From assembly GCA_016215105.1 (NCBI GenBank), contig JACRLJ010000107.1, positions 1 through 45,154 on the forward strand: 45,154 bases of DNA, given 5' to 3'. The stretch's first letter is position 1. Every line of letters begins with the position of its first letter. The position numbers and the translations under genes were made by a program. This document shows, piece by piece, positions 7,983 through 16,700 of the stretch. Under the pieces are notes generated by a model that saw nothing but the letters and a program-made list of their open reading frames with translations, did not search any database and had not been told where the DNA came from. Origin of the DNA: Candidatus Hydrogenedentota bacterium (lineage in GTDB: Bacteria > Hydrogenedentota > Hydrogenedentia > Hydrogenedentales > SLHB01).

Positions 7983-8580
7983 CAAGAAGCTGTCCGTCAA
8001 GCTGGTGTTGCTCGGCGATAGCATTTCGGCGGGCGCGAATGCGTCTGTTACCACCGGCGCGCGCCCAGGCATGCCACCGTACGGCCAGTTGGTCGCCGAC
8101 GGCCTGCAGGCGCGATTCGGCTCTCCGGTCGAGTTCAAGAACTTTGCCGTGGGCGGAAAGGCCACACCGTGGGGAATTGAGGAAATCGACAAGATCGCCC
8201 CGTTGAAGCCCGATCTCACCATTATCGCCTTCGGAATGAATGACGCCTCGGGACGGACCCCCGCCGACGTGTACGCTGCGAACACCAAGACGATGATCGA
8301 CAAGGTGCGCGCGGTGAATCCGGCCGCCGAGTTTGTTCTCGTCGCCACAATGGAAGGCAACCCCGAGTGGTCGGCGACCTCCGAGCAGCACTACCTCGAC
8401 TACCGTGAGAAGCTTCTGGGCATGGCTGGCGAGGGCGTCGTGGTCGCTGACATGACCAGCGTCTGGCGCGAACTGCTCAAGTACAAGAAGTTCGCGGATA
8501 TTACGGGAAACGGCGTCAACCATCCGAACGATTTTGGGCACCGCGCGTATGCGCAAGTGATCTTGGGGCTGGTGAAATAG
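7942..8580 (+). CDS. SGNH/GDSL-type esterase catalytic domain
   Basis: A 212-residue catalytic domain beginning MSSKQLPATMAKLNKK. Block I is LLGDSISAGAN with the nucleophile Ser, block II has the oxyanion Gly in NFAVGGKATPWG, block III the Asn in IIAFGMNDASG, and block V the His in NGVNHPNDFGHRAYA. Family members act on acyl or acetyl esters, often on polysaccharides; the substrate here is unknown. The ATG at 7942 overlaps the upstream frame by 41 bases and has no clear ribosome site of its own. Without a signal peptide of its own it would stay in the cytoplasm, which supports reading both frames as one damaged secreted protein. Confidence 0.78.
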   Translation: MSSKQLPATMAKLNKKLSVKLVLLGDSISAGANASVTTGARPGMPPYGQLVADGLQARFGSPVEFKNFAVGGKATPWGIEEIDKIAPLKPDLTIIAFGMNDASGRTPADVYAANTKTMIDKVRAVNPAAEFVLVATMEGNPEWSATSEQHYLDYREKLLGMAGEGVVVADMTSVWRELLKYKKFADITGNGVNHPNDFGHRAYAQVILGLVK

Positions 8581-8613
8581 TCGGGCGTAGGAACGGAAAC
8601 GCTAGATCCAAGC

Positions 8614-8886
8614 TAATCCACCGGCTGTGCCGGTGAGCATTGAACAGGCTCTGCCGTTCCGGCAGTTCTCGAAATGCGAGACCTCCGCCATTTGCGATGA
8701 GCTACCAACGTGTCATTCTGAGCGGTAGCGAAGAATCTACGGCCAACGTGGACGGCCCACACTGAAGAAGTCCAGCGCCCAACCTCCACAGCTCACGAGC
8801 AACACGCCCAGCCCGTGGCGCCCGTAGAGCAGATTCTTCGCTTGCGCTCAGAATGACACGTTGCTGGGCTCATATCGTAAATGAAA
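8614..8886. repeat. Dispersed palindromic element, copy A
   Basis: Order of parts: AATCCACCGGCTGTGCCGGT, a block with GCCGTTCCGGCA, then GTGTCATTCTGAGCG with GAAGAATCT near 8713-8739, a unique middle, and the inverse AGATTCTTCGC with CAGAATGACACG near 8830-8863. The same parts in the same order are at 30180-30413. Inner ends form long inverted repeats, as in non-autonomous mobile elements. A related hairpin, ACCACCAGCTCTGCTGGTGGT, lies further on near 8918-8938. Confidence 0.75.
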
Positions 8887-9731
8887 TCGAACGGCCCCTT
8901 TTGAGGGCCTTCCTCATACCACCAGCTCTGCTGGTGGTTTCTGATTAGCCGGTGATGAATCTCGGACATTCTGGACTGGCTAGATTTCCGCAGTGGTGAG
9001 AACGAGTTAGATGCGTTTTCGTCATAGGGCGATCCATCGAGGCCCCCGAAGGCCGTCACCGATCGGAACCCGGCTTCCCTGAGCATGTCGGCCAATTCTT
9101 TCGCCGAATACAGCCACAACTTCAACGTGAACTCGATCCGCTCAGTTTCCGTGAGATAGATCCAGCGGCTCTCCACAAACGACCAATCCCCGATGATCTT
9201 TTGTTCTAGTAGGCGAACCACACCGTTCTGTTCCGTCCAGTCCTTCGGCGTGAATTTTCGCGCCCCCGCTTCTTTTCCCGCCAATTCCATCAGCAGAACG
9301 CCACCGTCCCGAAGCGAATGATACAGGTTTGACAATACCCTTTGGTTCGATGCCTCGTCTTCAAAATACCCGAAGGCCGTGAACATGTTTATCGCGCCGT
9401 CGAACATGTTCGGGGCGCAGAATTCACCCATGCCGCTTCGAACAAATTCGATGCAAAGCCCCTCGTCCCCAGCGCGGCGTCTTGCCTCGTCGAGGTACGA
9501 TTCCGTCCTATCGACTCCGGTGACTGCGAAACCCCGCCGTGCTAGTTCCAGACTGTGCCGCCCTGGTCCGCAGCACAGGTCCAGGATTGCCGACCCCGGC
9601 GCCGGGTTCGTGAGCGCCAGTATCTGATCCACCTCGGCGCGTGCGCTCTCCCAGTGCTTGTCGCTAAAGCTCCACTTTCGCCAGCATTCCCAAAACCGTT
9701 CGTCTTCGTGCCACGGAATTAAATCGCTCAT
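8793..9731 (-). CDS. Class I SAM-dependent methyltransferase with repeat-derived C-terminus
   Basis: A 312-residue frame. Motif I SAILDLCCGPGRHSLELARR, followed by VTGVDRTESYL and a central VLLMELAGKEAG, identify a class I methyltransferase of the type with an inserted antiparallel sheet (RWIYLTETERIEFTLKLWLY) and a late LADMLREAGFRSVTAFGGL. The homologous part ends around YDENAS (near 9020). The last 70 or so residues (for example NHQQSWWYEEGPQKG and SERKRRICSTG) are translations of the dispersed element that overlaps the 3' end, so the native tail has been replaced. The core fold appears intact and the enzyme may still work. The start at 9731 is the first ATG in frame. Substrate unknown. 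Confidence 0.82.
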   Translation of the reverse strand: MSDLIPWHEDERFWECWRKWSFSDKHWESARAEVDQILALTNPAPGSAILDLCCGPGRHSLELARRGFAVTGVDRTESYLDEARRRAGDEGLCIEFVRSGMGEFCAPNMFDGAINMFTAFGYFEDEASNQRVLSNLYHSLRDGGVLLMELAGKEAGARKFTPKDWTEQNGVVRLLEQKIIGDWSFVESRWIYLTETERIEFTLKLWLYSAKELADMLREAGFRSVTAFGGLDGSPYDENASNSFSPLRKSSQSRMSEIHHRLIRNHQQSWWYEEGPQKGPFDFIYDMSPATCHSERKRRICSTGATGWACCS

Positions 9732-9874
9732 CGCATTACAGTCCTTTCGTTGGCAGCTTCACGAACGACATCTCCCTTTCCTCCATCGGTTTTATGCGCA
9801 CCGACTTGCCCCTGGATTCTTTGCGCGTCCTGCCGTGTTATGTATACAAAAACGGTACTAACCTCAGGCGCAAA

Positions 9875-10726
9875 ATGAACCCATCCTCATCACAGCTAGA
9901 TAGCACATTCCGACGAATGTGGCGCTGGTATTACGCTGTGCCGCCGGAAAAAGGCGCGTGGGTATGGTGGATAGGGCCGATGATCGTCGGGATTGGGGCT
10001 GCGCGTCACCTGACGCCCGAACTGGCGCTGCTCATCGGGGCCGCACTCTCCGGATTCATGATCAAACAGCCGCTCACGCTGGTCGTCAAAGTCATGAGCG
10101 GACGCCGCGGCAGCCCGGATTGGGGGCCCGGGATTGCCTGGACTCTCATCTATACAGTAGTTGTCAGCGCTTTCGCGGCGGCGTTGGCGATGGCGGGGCA
10201 TGTACGGGTATTGCTCACGGGCGCGGTTGGCCTGCCGCTATTCGCCTGGCATCTCTGGCTTGTGAGCCGGGGAGAAGAGCGCCGCCAGATCGTCGTGGAT
10301 ATCGCGGCGGCGGGCGTCCTCGCGCTTACCGCGCCAGCGGCGTACTGGACTTGTGGCGGGGCAGACGCGAGCGTTCCCTGGGTTGTGTGGGTGTTGACTT
10401 GGTTGCAGTCGTCGGCGTCCATCGTTCATGCGTTTCTACGCCTGCAACAACGCAAGTTGAAGGAAGCCCCGTCACTGTCCGAACGCTGGCGCAGCGGCGT
10501 TCCTTCATTGCTCCACCACGTCTTGAACGTTGCGGTGGCCATCGTCTTGGCTGTCGGCGGTCTGGCTCCGGCCTTGACCGCCGTGGCCTTCATTGTGCCG
10601 CTTGCCGACGGAATCGAGGGCGTCATGCGTCCTCCCGTTGGCGTCAAACCCGGACGAATCGGGATGCGGCAGCTTGGCGTGACATCAGTCTTCGCTGGAC
10701 TCATGCTGATAGCGTATTTGGTGTGA
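9875..10726 (+). CDS. YwiC-like integral membrane protein
   Basis: A 283-residue protein with about eight to nine hydrophobic segments. The start MNPSSSQLDSTFRRMWRWYY at 9875 is chosen because upstream in-frame sequence lacks protein character. The N-terminal PPEKGAWVWWIGPMIVG is the motif of the YwiC-like family (PF14256 style, usually PREHGAW). Late segments VPLADGIEGVMRPPVGVKPG and RIGMRQLGVTSV resemble the C-terminal signature of the same family. The function of the family is not known to me, although the fold may be related to UbiA-like membrane proteins. It is convergent with the truncated pilC gene, with a repeat cluster between them. Confidence 0.75.
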   Translation: MNPSSSQLDSTFRRMWRWYYAVPPEKGAWVWWIGPMIVGIGAARHLTPELALLIGAALSGFMIKQPLTLVVKVMSGRRGSPDWGPGIAWTLIYTVVVSAFAAALAMAGHVRVLLTGAVGLPLFAWHLWLVSRGEERRQIVVDIAAAGVLALTAPAAYWTCGGADASVPWVVWVLTWLQSSASIVHAFLRLQQRKLKEAPSLSERWRSGVPSLLHHVLNVAVAIVLAVGGLAPALTAVAFIVPLADGIEGVMRPPVGVKPGRIGMRQLGVTSVFAGLMLIAYLV

Positions 10727-10912
10727 CGTTGAAAGTCGAAGACTGAACGGCCAGTGAGGATCCCTCGACATCCTCAGCAGGGCAATTGTCACGACACAAT
10801 GTTCGGGTCGGCACAGCGGGTCTTGCTACCGGTGTGTCTGCCAAGTATGCGATAAGGGATGAATCCAATACGGATGCAAGCTTCGCGGGGTAATGAGAGA
10901 ACGAGAGTCGCA

Positions 10913-11108
10913 GCCCTGAAAGGGCCGCGCTATCGCAGCCCAGGGCAACGCCCTGGGAAAAGGGATTGGAATTGTGCGAGCCCTGAAAGGGCGTTCTACT
11001 GAAGGCGCCGTGCGAGAAATCCTTGGGCGAATAGATGGCGCTGAAGAGAATATAGGCCGCCCTTTCAGGGCTGTTCTCGGGGGCGGTCACCAGCACCCAG
11101 GGCGTTAG
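10913..11108. repeat. REP-type palindrome cluster 1
   Basis: GCCCTGAAAGGGC occurs at 10913-10925 and 10980-10992, and its inverse GCCCTTTCAGGGC at 11059-11071. Between the first two lies CCCAGGGCAACGCCCTGGG (10939-10957), and a half of that second palindrome (ACCCAGGGCGTT) is near 11094-11106. The cluster shares its order with the larger one at 20934-21158, but its right arm is incomplete and overlaps the 3' end of pilC. Confidence 0.85.
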
Positions 11109-12021
11109 CGCGGGCAAAGACTTCATTGCCGGAGGTCCGTTCCACGATTTCGAGCGCGGCGAGGATGGCGACACCGCTTCGGGTCAGGGTGCTCAAGGTG
11201 CGCGCAAAACGGCTGATAGCCACTTTCCGCAGCAGTTTTCCGAATACCGGCATGCGCAGCTTTATGTGATCGAGTTGCAGGCGGCCCACTGGCGTTTCCG
11301 CGTAGAAGCGGACCCCGATAAAGGCGCCAACCGCCGCGGCCGCGACGAGAATCGCGGTCCAACTCCGAAGCGCCTCGCTGATGCCCAGAAGGATTCGCGT
11401 TGGCAGGGGAAGCTGCTTTCCGAAGCTCTCGAAGATGGTCGCGAACTGGGGCACTACGAAAATAATCAGGCCCGCCGCGATCAGCACGATCATACTGAAG
11501 GCCACCACGGGATAGGTCATGGCGGACTTGATGCGGCGCTTCAACTCTTCGGAGGCCTCGAGGTAATCGGCCAATTGCAGAAGAACTCCGTCCAAGTCAC
11601 CACCGGCTTCACCGGCGCGCACCATACTTACATAGAGATCGGGAAAGACGCGGGGATGCTTCCGCAGCGAGTCCGAGAAGGTCTCGCCGCTTTCGACATC
11701 CTGGCCGATCTGCTGAATGACTCGGGCAAATCGTTCGTCTTCGGTTTGTTCGCCGAGAATATCCAAGCCCTGCAAGAGCGGCAAACCGGCGTTGACAATG
11801 GTTGAGAGCTGACGCGTAAAGAGCAGGATTTCGACGGTCTTGACTTTGGGACCGCCGCGGCCGACCGCGCCATCCTTCCCTGCGGTACGCTCCTGAATCT
11901 GCTCGGCAGACAATCCGCGCTGAGCGAGCAACTGTGTGACGGCCTGGCGGCTGTCCGCCGTCAGGGTACCCGACTGTTTCTTCCCGTCGCGAGAACGAGC
12001 AACATAGGCAAACGTTGGCAT
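11065..12021 (-). CDS. Type II secretion/type IV pilus inner-membrane protein PilC/GspF, C-terminally truncated
   Basis: The platform protein of type IV pilus or type II secretion machines, in the inner membrane. MPTFAYVARSRDGKKQSG is the usual opening; LLFTRQLSTIVNAGLPLLQG and FPDLYVSMVRAGEAGGDLDG mark the first T2SSF domain; two membrane spans follow (VAFSMIVLIAAGLIIFVVPQ and ILVAAAAVGAFIGV). The second T2SSF domain has begun (FARTLSTLTRSGVAILAALE) but stops at 318 residues, where about 400 is normal. The last 13 or so residues are read from REP repeat sequence, and the TGA stop lies within GCCCTGAAAGGGC. The final membrane span is missing, so function is doubtful. It is last in the minus-strand run from the amidase gene, 82 bp after the aminotransferase. 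Confidence 0.88.
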   Translation of the reverse strand: MPTFAYVARSRDGKKQSGTLTADSRQAVTQLLAQRGLSAEQIQERTAGKDGAVGRGGPKVKTVEILLFTRQLSTIVNAGLPLLQGLDILGEQTEDERFARVIQQIGQDVESGETFSDSLRKHPRVFPDLYVSMVRAGEAGGDLDGVLLQLADYLEASEELKRRIKSAMTYPVVAFSMIVLIAAGLIIFVVPQFATIFESFGKQLPLPTRILLGISEALRSWTAILVAAAAVGAFIGVRFYAETPVGRLQLDHIKLRMPVFGKLLRKVAISRFARTLSTLTRSGVAILAALEIVERTSGNEVFARANALGAGDRPREQP

Positions 12022-12103
12022 ACGGATGGGCCTCCAAATTCCGATGTGGCAAGATTATAGCAAAACCGGGTCGTTTGACAAGAGTTTTCTTTCGCGCACG
12101 AGT

Positions 12104-13336
12104 TTACATTGCCGCAAAGCACTCCGCGACCTTCTTAATCGCCGCCGCAATATCCCGCACATCCTGCTCGATCATGTGTTCGGTGATCGGGCAGCGCCAA
12201 CTGGTGGCTTCAACTTCTTCGGCGGCCGGACACATGCCGGGGCCGTAGGAGACCTTGCGGCCGTAGACGCCGTCCCAGGGGTAAGAGCAGTTTTCGTAGG
12301 CGTTATGGTCCGCCAAGACCGGGTATTCGTAGACCATCTTGCCGATGTAGCCCCCGCTTACCGGCACGCCTTCCGCGGCGACGGCAGCCACGAATTCGTC
12401 GCGCGGCACGTTCAGCGTCTTCGGGTCCATACGTCCCATGTAGAACCAGTAGGAACTCTTGCAGCCATCGAGGACTTTGTGCGGATGAATGCCCGGAACA
12501 CCCTTAAGGCTCGCCGTGAGCAGGTCGCCGAGCATGTTTCGCTTTTCAACGATGGCCGGCAGCTTGCGCAATTGCGCCAGGGCCACGGCGCCGTGCAGCT
12601 CGCTAGGGCGGTAGTTCATGGCGAGAAACGGCGGCCTCCGTCCCTGTCCGTCGCGCGCGTATCCCTTGTCGAGGCACAATTGGGCGCGCGCGGCGAGGGC
12701 GTCGTCGTTGGTGAGCACCATCCCCGCGTCGCCTGCACTGATGTGTTTGAAGTCGTTCAGGGAAAAGCACCCGATATCGCCGAGCGTCCCCGCGAGTTTT
12801 CCCTTGTACCAACACAGGTAACTCTGGGCGCAATCCTCAATGACCTTGACGCCACGTTTGTGGGCCACGGACAGAATCCCGTCCATATCAGCGGCGTTTC
12901 CGGCCAGATGCACCACGATAACCGCCTTGGCCTTGCCGGTGATTTGGGCCTCGACGCTTTCGGGCGTGACGTTATACGTATGCGGGTCAATGTCGGCGAA
13001 GAGGGGCACGCCGCCTTGCGCGAGGATGGCGATAACGGTCCCCTGGTCCGTCATGGGCGAGGTGATGACTTCGTCCCCCGGGCCGACGCCCAGGGTGGCG
13101 GTGGCTACGTGCAACGCCGCTGTGCCGCTGGTGACCATGTGGCAGTGTTTGACGCCGTACAATTCGGCGAACTGGGCGCGAAACGCTTTCACCTTGGCGC
13201 CGTGCCAGTAGAAGAGCGTCTGCTGGTCCAAGGCCTCCTTGAGTTCCTGAAGTTCTTCCTCGCCGAAACGAGGACCGGTGGTGACCATCGGAGTCGTCCG
13301 GACTGGAGCTCCTCCGTGAATCGCCAGTTCATTCAT
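12104..13336 (-). CDS. DegT/DnrJ/EryC1/StrS family aminotransferase
   Basis: A 410-residue fold-type I PLP enzyme. Members aminate keto-sugars or carry out related cyclitol chemistry for antibiotics, lipopolysaccharide or glycans. TSGTAALHVATATLGVGPGD near residue 70 is the cofactor phosphate loop, VIEDCAQS holds the PLP-ring Asp, and Lys197 in SLNDFKHISAGDAGM is the Schiff-base lysine. The opening LAIHGGAPVRT is typical of a subgroup found in planctomycete-like bacteria, often outside sugar-antigen clusters. The start codon overlaps the stop of the DCC protein gene by four bases, so the two are coupled. No nucleotide-sugar genes are close, so its substrate stays open. Confidence 0.88.
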   Translation of the reverse strand: MNELAIHGGAPVRTTPMVTTGPRFGEEELQELKEALDQQTLFYWHGAKVKAFRAQFAELYGVKHCHMVTSGTAALHVATATLGVGPGDEVITSPMTDQGTVIAILAQGGVPLFADIDPHTYNVTPESVEAQITGKAKAVIVVHLAGNAADMDGILSVAHKRGVKVIEDCAQSYLCWYKGKLAGTLGDIGCFSLNDFKHISAGDAGMVLTNDDALAARAQLCLDKGYARDGQGRRPPFLAMNYRPSELHGAVALAQLRKLPAIVEKRNMLGDLLTASLKGVPGIHPHKVLDGCKSSYWFYMGRMDPKTLNVPRDEFVAAVAAEGVPVSGGYIGKMVYEYPVLADHNAYENCSYPWDGVYGRKVSYGPGMCPAAEEVEATSWRCPITEHMIEQDVRDIAAAIKKVAECFAAM

Positions 13337-13764
13337 CGTCTACCTCCTTCGGAATCCACGATAAACCGTTCTGATTCGCCGGCGGTCGGTGTTCTGCACG
13401 TGTCACGTTTGCCAAACCATTGATACCGGCGTCTTGCGATGAAAGTGTACACCGCGTCGCGAATTGGCCTCGGCACGGCGATGAACGCATACATCACCAG
13501 GCACACGCCACCCAATTGCCGGGTGATCCGCAATACGGCGGTAGATTTGTCGTAACAGGCGCCTCCTTCGATCAGAAACACCGTGTCGAGATCTTCGGCG
13601 CTTCGGCTGTACCTCGCAAGCAGGTTCCGGCCCGCATCGGACTGGAGCGCAGCAAAGCGGAACTTGCCCGCGGGGTCGCGGTTCAGAATAAAGTCCACCC
13701 ACGCGTTACACAAATTGCACGCGCCGTCAAAAAGGATAATGAGATTACTGTCCGATGGACTCAT
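13333..13764 (-). CDS. DCC family thiol-disulfide oxidoreductase (DUF393)
   Basis: A 143-residue protein with LIILFDGACNLCNAWVDFIL at the N-terminus. The Cys16-x-x-Cys19 pair and the preceding FDG are the mark of DUF393/DCC proteins (YuxK type), a thioredoxin-like family. Further family blocks are FRFAALQSDAGRNLL and CYDKSTAVLRITRQLGG. It lies 24 bases after dnaE and overlaps the aminotransferase by four bases, so it sits inside the same transcription unit. Its redox partner is unknown. No signal peptide, so cytoplasmic. Confidence 0.87.
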   Translation of the reverse strand: MSPSDSNLIILFDGACNLCNAWVDFILNRDPAGKFRFAALQSDAGRNLLARYSRSAEDLDTVFLIEGGACYDKSTAVLRITRQLGGVCLVMYAFIAVPRPIRDAVYTFIARRRYQWFGKRDTCRTPTAGESERFIVDSEGGRR

Positions 13765-13788
13765 CCGTTCCCGCGTCGGCCGCGTTAC

Positions 13789-16700
13789 TCAGTCGTGCAG
13801 CGGCAAGCCGTTTCCGCCAGAGTACCACATGGTGTCTTCACCAAGGAGTTGTTCGACCGTGGCGCGCAAGTCGGGCGACGGTGTGACCCGGCAGGCGTCA
13901 GTCGCGTGAACGGTGACCTCGCCATGTTCGGGGGTTTGGCAGTGCAGATAGACGTCGCACTTGCCCGGCCGTTCACCTAACGACTCCGCGAGGCGCTGTA
14001 GCACAATCTCGTCGGTTCCGACGGTATTGATGCGAATATGAACGGCTTTGGTCAGGGTCTTCTCCGCTTCTTCGATGGGGATGATTTCGGAGGCGATAAG
14101 ACCGGCCTCGTTATTGCGAAAATTCACCCGCGCCGAGATCATCACAATCATATCCTGCACCAGCAAGCCGGCCTTTTGCTCGTACAGGTCGCTGAAGACG
14201 GTGATTTCGACCGGGCCTTCGAGCGTGTTCAGCGTAACGAATGCCATCTTCTTGCCCTTAGCCGTAATGTGATGCTTTACTTGCGTGAGCAACCCCCCAA
14301 CCACGACCTCCTGGGCTTCGCGGGCCTCGGCGAGGTCGACCAGACTGATCGAGGAGAAACGCTCCAATATGCTCGCATACTTCGCCAAGGGATGGCTGCT
14401 GACGTAAAGGCCGAGCATTTCCTTCTCGAATTCAAGAATCTCGTTGTCCGGCCAATCGGCCACGTCCGGTTTCTGGCGCATCACCGGTTCCGCGTCGTCC
14501 CCTTCGCCTCCCATCAGGTCCAGCAACGAGAACTGCCCGGACGCGCGTTCCCGCTGGCTAATCTGGCCTTCGCTCAATGCGGAATCGAGCACATGGTCGA
14601 CTTGGCAGCGATTCCAACCGGTGCTGGCGAAGGCGCCGGCCTTGTTCAGGCTTTCGATCACGCGCCGGTTAACGGCGCGCGTATCGATGCGGCTGCAGAA
14701 GTCAAAGATGTCTTTGAACGGGCCGTCTTTGTCGCGCTCGGAGACAATGGATTCAACGGGGCCGCCGCCAACGTTCTTGACTGCGCCCATGCCAAAACGG
14801 ATGCTCTCCCCTTCGACGGTGAATCCGGAATAGCTTTTGTTCACGTCGGGCGGGAGCACCTGGATGCCCATGCGGCGGCATTCCTCGACGTAGATACCGA
14901 CCTTATCGAGATTGCTCAATTCGCTGGTGAGCAAAGCCGCCATGTACTCGACGGGGAAATTGGCCTTGAGATAGGCGGTCTGATAGGCCACGAACGCATA
15001 GGCGGCGCTGTGGGACTTGTTGAAGCCGTACCCTGCGAACTGTTCAATTTTGTTGAAGAGTTCGTCGGAGATCTTCTCATCGATCCCCTGGCTCTTCGCG
15101 CCTTCGTTGAACTTACTGCGCTGCTCGGCCATAAGATCGGCCTTTTTCTTCCCCATGGCGCGGCGAAGAATATCGGCCTGCCCGAGGCTGAATCCGGCGA
15201 TCGCCTGCACGATCTGCATGACCTGCTCCTGGTATAGAGCGACGCCGTAGGTCTCTTTCAGAATCGGCTCCAGCCGGGGATGATCGTATTTGATCTTGTC
15301 GGCATGGTGTTTGTTCTCGATGTAGGTGTCTTTCAAGGCCATGGGGCCTGGACGATACAACGCGACGAGGGCGCAGATTTCCTCGAGGCTTTCGAGGCCG
15401 ATGCGCTTGGCGAGATCGCGCATGCCCGCGCTTTCAAGCTGGAAGATCCCGGTGGTCTTGCCCGAGCGCAGGAGCGCGTAGGTCTTCGCGTCCGTCGGTT
15501 CGAGACGGTCCACATCAATGTTGACGCCCCGGTTTTCCTTGACAAAACGGGCGGCATCGTGGACCACGGTCAAGGTACGCAGGCCGAGAAAGTCCATCTT
15601 GAGCAAGCCGATAGCCTCGACGTACGTCATTTCCGCCTGGGTGGCGACCACCTCGCTGGCGGCGGCTTTGAACAAGGCCACGTGGTTGGTCAAGGGTTCA
15701 TCGCAGATTACCACGCCCGCGGCGTGGGTGCCGCAGTTGCCGATGGTGCCTTCGAGGCGCGACGCGAGTTTCCACAAGCGCGCGACTTGCGGGTCCTCTT
15801 TCACCATCCGCTGCAGTTCGGGTTCACGCGAAACGGCGTCGTCCAAGGTGATCTTCAGTTCGTCGGGAATGAGTTTCGCGATGCGGTCCACATCACCGTA
15901 GGCCATGCCGAGGACGCGCCCCACATTACGAACGACCTGTTTGGCCAACATTCGGCCAAAGGTGATGATCTGGCTGACGTTGTCGCGTCCATACTTGTTG
16001 CGGACGTAGTCGATCACTTCTTCGCGGCGTTGGTAGCAGAAGTCGAGATCGAAGTCCGGCATCGAAATACGTTCCGGATTCAGGAAACGTTCAAAGAGCA
16101 GACCATAGCGCATGGGGTCGAGATTCGTGATTTCGAGCGCGTAGGCGACGAGGCTTCCCGCGCCGGAACCACGGCCCGGACCGACGGGGATGCCGTGACT
16201 GCGTGCGAAAGCGATCAGGTCCCATACGACGAGGAAGTAGTCGACAAAGCCCATCGTGTCTATGACGCTGAGTTCGTAGTGCGCCCGGTCCAGATGCGCC
16301 TGCGAGGGCTTGCCGTTGTAGCGGTCTTCCAGCCCGATCTGAACCAGGTGTTTCAAATAGTCGACCTTGGACATCCCTTCGGGAGGGGTGTACTTCGGAA
16401 TAAGGTGTTTGCCCAGGGGCAGGTCGAGGTTGCAGCGGCTGGCGACCTTCTCGGTGTTCGAGATCGCCTCGGGCCATTGCGTGAATACCTCGCGCATCTC
16501 GTCCGGACTGCGGAAATAGAGTTCGTTGGTGGGAAACTTGAAGTGCTTATCATCGTCCAACATGCCGTTGGTCTGGATGCACAAGAGGGCTTCGTGCGCG
16601 TCGGCGTCGGCCTTGTCGAGGTAATGGCTGTCGTTGGTGGCGATCACCAGCAAGCCGTGGTGTTCCGCCATTTCCGCCAAAATCGGGTTGATTTTGCGTT

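Noticed and set aside
12104-13336. Reading the aminotransferase as part of a sugar-antigen or antibiotic cluster
   Set aside because: Its neighbours are dnaE, a DCC protein and pilC. No nucleotide-sugar or glycosyltransferase gene is present.
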